Assembly (NCBI GenBank): GCA_964030475.1
Contig: CAXIPT010000006.1
Coordinates: 5,312,898-5,376,897, forward strand
Length of the DNA stretch: 64,000 bases
Origin: Tethya wilhelma
Lineage: Eukaryota > Porifera > Demospongiae > Tethyida > Tethyidae
Reading direction: 5' to 3'
Part shown: positions 58,980 to 64,000 of the stretch, piece after piece
Numbering within the stretch: position 1 is the first letter of the stretch
How the letters are laid out: each line of letters begins with the position of its first letter
The notes under the pieces: generated by a model
What the model was told of the DNA's origin: nothing
The model's database searches: none
What the model saw: only the letters and a program-made list of their open reading frames with translations
Program-made: the position numbers and the translations under genes

Positions 58980-61900
58980 ATGTGGTCAATACATGTAGCT
59001 GGTTTCACTTGTGGTCTACTGGCAATTCTACTCTACCAGAACACTCTTTATGGTGACATGGTGTTTGACGACAGAGCAGCAATTGAAGAAAACTTTGACC
59101 TTAGACCAACATCTTCTTGGAGTAATCTACTGTGGCATGACTTCTGGGGGGACGAGCTAAGCCACGAGAAGAGTCATAAATCTTACCGCCCGCTGTGTTC
59201 TGCCACGTTCAAGCTAAATTTCCACTTTGGCGAGCTGGAACCGCTAGGCTATCACGTAGTGAACGTGCTACTCAACTGTGTAGTGTGCTACCTGTACGTA
59301 CAACTGTGTGGCAGTGTCTTTGACTGGAAGCTGTGGCCAGCATTCGTCGCAGGGTTGCTGTTTACTGTACATCCCATTCATTCGGAAGCGGTACGTCAAA
59401 TGAGGGGTGGAGTTAGAACAAGAATGGGAGGGGCTGAGATAACTTATGTGTGTGTGTGTGTGTGTGTGTATATACACAGGTTGCCAGCATTGTAGGAAGG
59501 GCGGAGCTACTTTCCTCAGTATTTGCAATCCTCGCCTTTCTGTGCTACACAAAAGCAATCTCAAAAAAAGGTAGACCTGAGACAACAAACCAGGAGTTTT
59601 GAATACATGGACTCAATTTGCATAATACATATCTGACAGATCCAGGTTGGCAATGGCTACTGTTGGCAATGACATGTCTCCTTTGTTCTCTCTTGAGCAA
59701 AGAGCAAGGGATCACTGTAGCAGCATTGTGTCTCACATATGAACTCTTCATTGTGCTCAAGGTATTATAGCAATACTAGAGTATAAAGCTGGTCCGCTGT
59801 GTAAGCTTTTGCATAATCTTTATTCCTTCATCATAGATGGACCTACATTCGATAGTTACCATGATGAAGACCGCTCTTTCAAAACCTCAAAAGCTACAAA
59901 AGTCACACAAGCTGTTTCTGATAAGATCCCTTGCCATGACACTGTTTGTTGGAGTGGTGATGATTGCTCGGATCATTGTCATGCAAGGAGGCCCCAAGTT
60001 TGGAAGGTATAAGCAAGGATCTGTATTATACACATGCACCAAGATAATTATCACAAAACCAAGCCATGATGGTATGTATATCTGTGTTTTCCATAGGACT
60101 GACAACCCTGGACAAAGAATGGAGACGCCTTTTCGTCAGCTCTACTACCAACATCTCATATTTGTGAACTCGTGGCTGCTCTTCAACCCATCGAAGCTAA
60201 TGCACGACTATCGATTTGGATACGTACCCCTAGTAGACTCGTTCTCCGACCTTCGCCATCTACAAACCATATTAGTGTTCATTTTTCTGCTCTCTTTGGG
60301 ATTATGGTGCCTTCTTAATAGGGGCTCTGGTCCAAGAAGATCTACGTTTGCTTTATCAATAGTTGTACTGACTTTCTTACCAGCTTCAAATTTTCTCTTT
60401 TTGGTTGGATTTGTAGTTGCAGAGAGGGTGCTGTTTCTTCCCAGTATGGGATTTTGCTTGCTAGTTGCATATGGAGCATGGAAATTAAAACAGCATTACA
60501 GTGGTCTTCTAAACAGTACCTTTGTTTATCTCAGTCTATCTATTTTGCTTGTATTTCACTCTACCAAAACTGTGGTTCGTAACAAGGATTGGACGTGTGC
60601 TTACAATCTGTACATTTCCTCTCTGAAACTTCACCCAACCAATGGTATGACATACAGCAATCTCGGTCATACTTTGGAGAAGAATGGAGAAATTGACTTG
60701 GCAGAACAAGCCCACAAGGTGGCTATTGAGACAGTTCCCAACTATTCACAACCGTTTAGAAACTACGGTGCACTGCTCTATAAACAGGAGAGATTTGAAG
60801 AGGCTGAAGTGGTAAGAACTGTTGTAGCTATAAGAAATATTTATTGTGTGAATAATTATTAATAATCAATCTGTACTCGTAAGGCTTTAACAATATACAC
60901 ATTGAATCTCCATATAGATGTATCGAAAGGCTATATATATTTTAGGAGATCGCCGTGTGAAGAAACGATCGCGTAGCATGGAAACCTACCAGGCTCTGTC
61001 ACGAGTAATATCTAAAAATGAAAGTAGACTGAAAGAAGCCCTCAATTTTGTCGACACTGCTCTCTCAATGCAACCTGAAAATGTTGAGTCGAATGCACAG
61101 AGAGTGTCATTTCTTTTACAAATGAACAAAACTGAAGAAGCAAAGTCAGCAGCAGAAAAGGCAATCCGTCTCAATCAAAACAGTGTGCCCATTCTTTACC
61201 GTATTGGTGAGATCTATATGGAAAACAAATTCAAGGCTGAAGCTGAAAGTTACTTTAGAATGGTTCTGGCAAAAGACATGACCAATGGCAATGCAATGTT
61301 GCATGCTGGTAAACTATTGGCAGAGAGAGCAACAACTGGGGAAGAATTGAAGGAAGCAAACACATTGTAAGTAAAGCTTCTCAGCTAAAAGAGTTTTACA
61401 GCTTGTACTTGTAATTTAGTCTGCTTGTGCGTGACTATAACTATTGACGGTATTCTCACATTTTCTTTAGTTTGAGGTCAGTTGCAAAAGCAGATCCCAA
61501 CATCTCAGATGCTCAGTATGGTTTAGGTATATGCTACTTCAAAGCAAAGAAATTTGACGAGGCCAAAACAAAACTACTCGAGGCACTGGCATTGGAACCA
61601 ACCCACAGCGATGCCCTGTATGCACTCAGCATTATGTACACTGGTTTAAAGAATTTCACAGGTGTAATACAAGTACTTACAAGCACACCAAACTGGGAGG
61701 AGATCATTTTTAGAAATGCAAACTTGGCTCTATTCCTGGCCCGTAGTTATGCAGAACTAAACGAAATGGATAAACTCAAAGATGTGTATGAACTTGCCCA
61801 GAAACAAAATTCCAACACAGTTCAAGGGTTAGGTAAGCTATATATTCCTATTTCGAACTTTGGTTCCCTAGCTTTTTGGAGAATCAGACAGTAATAATTA

Positions 61901-62012
61901 TTCATGTGCTGCATGCATACACAATATGTCATTTCCTACATGCATGCATGCATGTCAAGGTGAATTGAAAGAAAAGATTGAAGAGTGGCTACAATCAAAG
62001 TATGAAGCATAA
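58980..62012 (+). CDS. TMTC-type ER protein O-mannosyltransferase (transmembrane plus TPR)
   Basis: TMTC1-4 proteins are ER membrane enzymes that attach O-mannose to extracellular adhesion domains such as cadherin EC repeats. Exons: 58980-59390, 59480-59570, 59640-59761, 59837-60006, 60097-60811, 60918-61366, 61471-61832, 61960-62012; 790 residues. The N-terminal half carries the acidic VFDDRAAI loop, DFWGDELSHEKSHKSYRP, VHPIHSEAVASIVGRAELL and SKEQGIT. Next come the DUF1736-type region (YVPLVDSFSD) and LPASNFLFLVGFVVAERVLF. From about residue 430 the chain is TPR repeats (SNLGHTLEKNGEIDLAEQA and others), ending in KYEA. Which of TMTC1-4 it matches best is not decided. The last acceptor (ATGCATGTCAAG) lacks a pyrimidine tract, so exon 8 is less certain. 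The ATG at 58980 is preferred over a GTG 15 bases upstream. Confidence 0.9.
59449..59470. repeat. (TG)n tract in TMTC intron 1
   Basis: About 10 TG units just before the exon 2 acceptor TATACACAG. Confidence 0.8.
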
Positions 62013-62347
62013 GCTGATTCAAGACACACACGTGTAACTGGACACAAATTACTATAAATTTTATAGCCATCATCATGCATGATTTATTCTGCAATAATGT
62101 TAAAGGTTAGAAATGTAGAAATGTGCCATTTTTCACCTTTACAACAAATGGCTAAACATTACACATTCTCACATTAAGGCTTTTGTTTAAAGCACTAAAA
62201 TAGTGTAATTTGCAGCAATTTACAATTATACTACATAAATTTTACTGCTATAAAAAGAGCCAGCCATGTGTACAGCTACACTATTGTATTCTGGTAGCAA
62301 TTTTGCTAGTATATTGACATCAAATGTGGTAATCCAGTGCAGCCAAC
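62013..62347. promoter_or_regulatory. TMTC 3' end and promoter of receptor B2
   Basis: Only 335 bases separate the two genes. AAATGGCTAAACATTAC (62146-62162) and TATAAAA (62249-62255, 99 bases before the ATG) repeat the arrangement before receptor B1. No clear AATAAA for TMTC is seen. Confidence 0.55.
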
Positions 62348-63520
62348 ATGGAATATTATTTCAGTGGCATGATGATGGATGGTTCAGGATTCATGAGTGG
62401 ATCTGGATTTATTGAACCAGATATGAACAGCACTATGAATGACAGCAACACGACCGAGCTAAGCTGTGAACTAACACAATATGAAGGAAGACCCATCCCA
62501 CTCAGACCTGTGTCAGCTATGGCTATGCGTCTGCTTCAAGAAATCTACTATGTAGCTGCTTTTCCAGTTGCATTGACCCTCAATGCTTTCGTCATCTTGC
62601 TGATAGCAAAGTTCAAGAAACTTCAAAATCTTACCTTCTACATGATCCTACAAATCATTGTACTAGATTTCATCATCGCCATAACACTCCTCCCAGTTAC
62701 AGCTGCAAATGTGCTAGCTGATTTCTGGGTGTTTGGACCCAGTCTGTGTACCGTGATCGGTTTCTTCCTCTTCTTTGTAAGATACTCTCGAAATCTACTC
62801 ATGCCAGTTCTGCTTACAGATCGAGTGCTAACAGTCTACTCACCCTTTTGGTATGCTAACCACCGCATTAAGATTGTTGCATCACTGTCAGCATTTATGT
62901 GGATATTTTCATTCATCATTTCGCTCACTGGAATAAGAGGATTTTTGGACTGCTACAGTTTCCAACGCTTCACGTACAATTGCGTGTTTTCTTTGGGATG
63001 CAAATATCAAGGTGAATGTGGATACATCCGGGTATTTGCTATCTCCTTCAGCACGACAGCTTTGGCAGTTTCCTTCATCCTCTACCTCATGCTCTTCATT
63101 AAAGCAAGGAAGTTGAAGACTCAAGTTAATATTGCACCTCCTTCTACCTCCACAGAAACATCTACAGATGCCAATAATGAAGACACAAAGAAAAGCCTTC
63201 TTAAAGCTCAGAAGCAAAAGAGTGAGCGACGTGCTACTGTAACCATAATCATCATCTTTTTCACTGTCCTTGGAGTCAATATTCCAACTGTCTTCTTCTT
63301 TGCATTTGGTCCTGTTATTCTGAGAGAGTTGCAAGTCAGCCCACCCCCTGAAGCCTATGTCATTCTGTCCATACTCAGCCGCAGTGCTTTCTCAAGCCTT
63401 GTGATTCTTGACCCAATCGCGCTCATGAGGAATGCAGATATGAGAGAAATCATTTCAAAAGGTTTGAAAGACTTCAAGAAGAAATTCAGTAAAAAACAAG
63501 ACGCAGCACCCGAAAATTGA
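62348..63520 (+). CDS. Rhodopsin-like GPCR, subfamily B, copy 2
   Basis: Intronless, 390 residues, paralogue of B1. The N-terminus has an extra MSGSGFIEP segment after MMMDGSGF. TM3 ends TDRVLTVYSPFWYANHRIK as in B1, loop 2 has the DCYSFQRFTYNC motif and TM7 ends LDPIALMRNADMR. The third loop is longer (Thr- and Ser-rich, PSTSTETSTDANNED) and the C-tail ends KKQDAAPEN. Similarity to B1 extends into the upstream DNA, so the duplicated unit included the promoter. Confidence 0.85.
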   Translation: MEYYFSGMMMDGSGFMSGSGFIEPDMNSTMNDSNTTELSCELTQYEGRPIPLRPVSAMAMRLLQEIYYVAAFPVALTLNAFVILLIAKFKKLQNLTFYMILQIIVLDFIIAITLLPVTAANVLADFWVFGPSLCTVIGFFLFFVRYSRNLLMPVLLTDRVLTVYSPFWYANHRIKIVASLSAFMWIFSFIISLTGIRGFLDCYSFQRFTYNCVFSLGCKYQGECGYIRVFAISFSTTALAVSFILYLMLFIKARKLKTQVNIAPPSTSTETSTDANNEDTKKSLLKAQKQKSERRATVTIIIIFFTVLGVNIPTVFFFAFGPVILRELQVSPPPEAYVILSILSRSAFSSLVILDPIALMRNADMREIISKGLKDFKKKFSKKQDAAPEN

Positions 63521-64000
63521 ACAAGACATTTTAATCTTAGGTTTTCAGCTTATCAATGAATTGAAACTCAGTAATGGAAAAACAGCAGCTTAGTACTAGG
63601 TATTATACCGTCATGGAGGCACAGTGGACAGTGGACAGTTATTAGTCACTGACGGTACTTACTACTAGTAGTGACTCTGTTTTTTATAACAATCTATCAT
63701 AACAATATAAATCATGTATGTATGGTAAATTTCGTTACAACAATTATACTAGGCTCAGAATATCTTTAGTATCGTTGACCACAAAAAATGTACAGCCACT
63801 GACCTTGATTTCATGTGATTGTCCAGTCTATAGTTTCAGGTTTTGGTATTTAACCAGTCGCTCCCAGCTGCTTTTACCATCTCTTCATATGTGTTGTTTC
63901 TTTCTCTCCTTCTTTCTCCTTCTTTCCCCCATTTGCACAATTATCCCAGTCATCAAGTTTGCACGCAGATCAAAGTTTAGTTCCTGACCTTCGACCTTAA
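63521..64000. other. 3' flank, no gene seen
   Basis: AT-rich with a short GGACAGTGGACAGT repeat near 63624. A 89-codon frame at 63718-63987 is low-complexity (Phe/Leu/Ser) and has no family resemblance. Confidence 0.55.

Noticed and set aside
63718..63987. 89-codon frame downstream of receptor B2
   Set aside because: Low-complexity Leu/Phe/Ser composition, no splice continuity and no similarity to neighbours.

Overview
The window is eukaryotic and animal: all protein genes are on the + strand, most are split by short GT-AG introns, the DNA is AT-rich, and microsatellites and MITE-like inverted repeats are common. Giant secreted tandem Calx-beta proteins, a sponge-type group of rhodopsin-like receptors, COPA and a TMTC gene together point to a demosponge, most likely Amphimedon or a close relative. 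This is inference from gene content; no search was run.

Layout. (1) 1-2038: upstream DNA with a TATA-like box. (2) 2039-42780: one giant gene that I assembled exon by exon. It has 106 recognisable exons: a signal-peptide exon, 100 exons that pair into 50 Calx-beta domains (a first-half exon followed by a second-half exon), one orphan half-domain exon (exon 52), and four exons for a Cys-rich C-terminal region. Every intron is phase 1. Without exon 52 the exons sum to 18,747 nt, about 6,248 residues, secreted, with no membrane anchor. The architecture resembles the sponge aggregation-factor core proteins (Calx-beta, phase-1 modular exons), which act in Ca2+-dependent cell adhesion and self/non-self recognition; that assignment is inferred. 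(3) 43841-50937: coatomer alpha (COPA) in 24 exons, lacking about 450 residues of its WD40 propellers. (4) 51536-63520: five intronless 7TM receptor genes in two interleaved subfamilies (A1, A2, B1, A3, B2), with an 8-exon TMTC-type O-mannosyltransferase gene (58980-62012) lying between A3 and B2.

The giant gene grew at several scales. A block of domains 5-14 is repeated as domains 29-40. Inside the first block a 6-exon, 3-domain unit is repeated four times. Near the C-terminus a 4-exon, 2-domain unit is repeated three times. Because all exons are symmetric (1-1), each gain, loss or skip keeps the frame.

Caution. The window holds four single 'n' characters (10720, 22297, 34911, 44223). Each lies at a structural anomaly: two missing domains, an orphan half-domain, a disturbed exon start, and the missing part of COPA. 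They look like contig joins, most hiding sequence, so the true giant gene is probably longer and COPA is probably intact.
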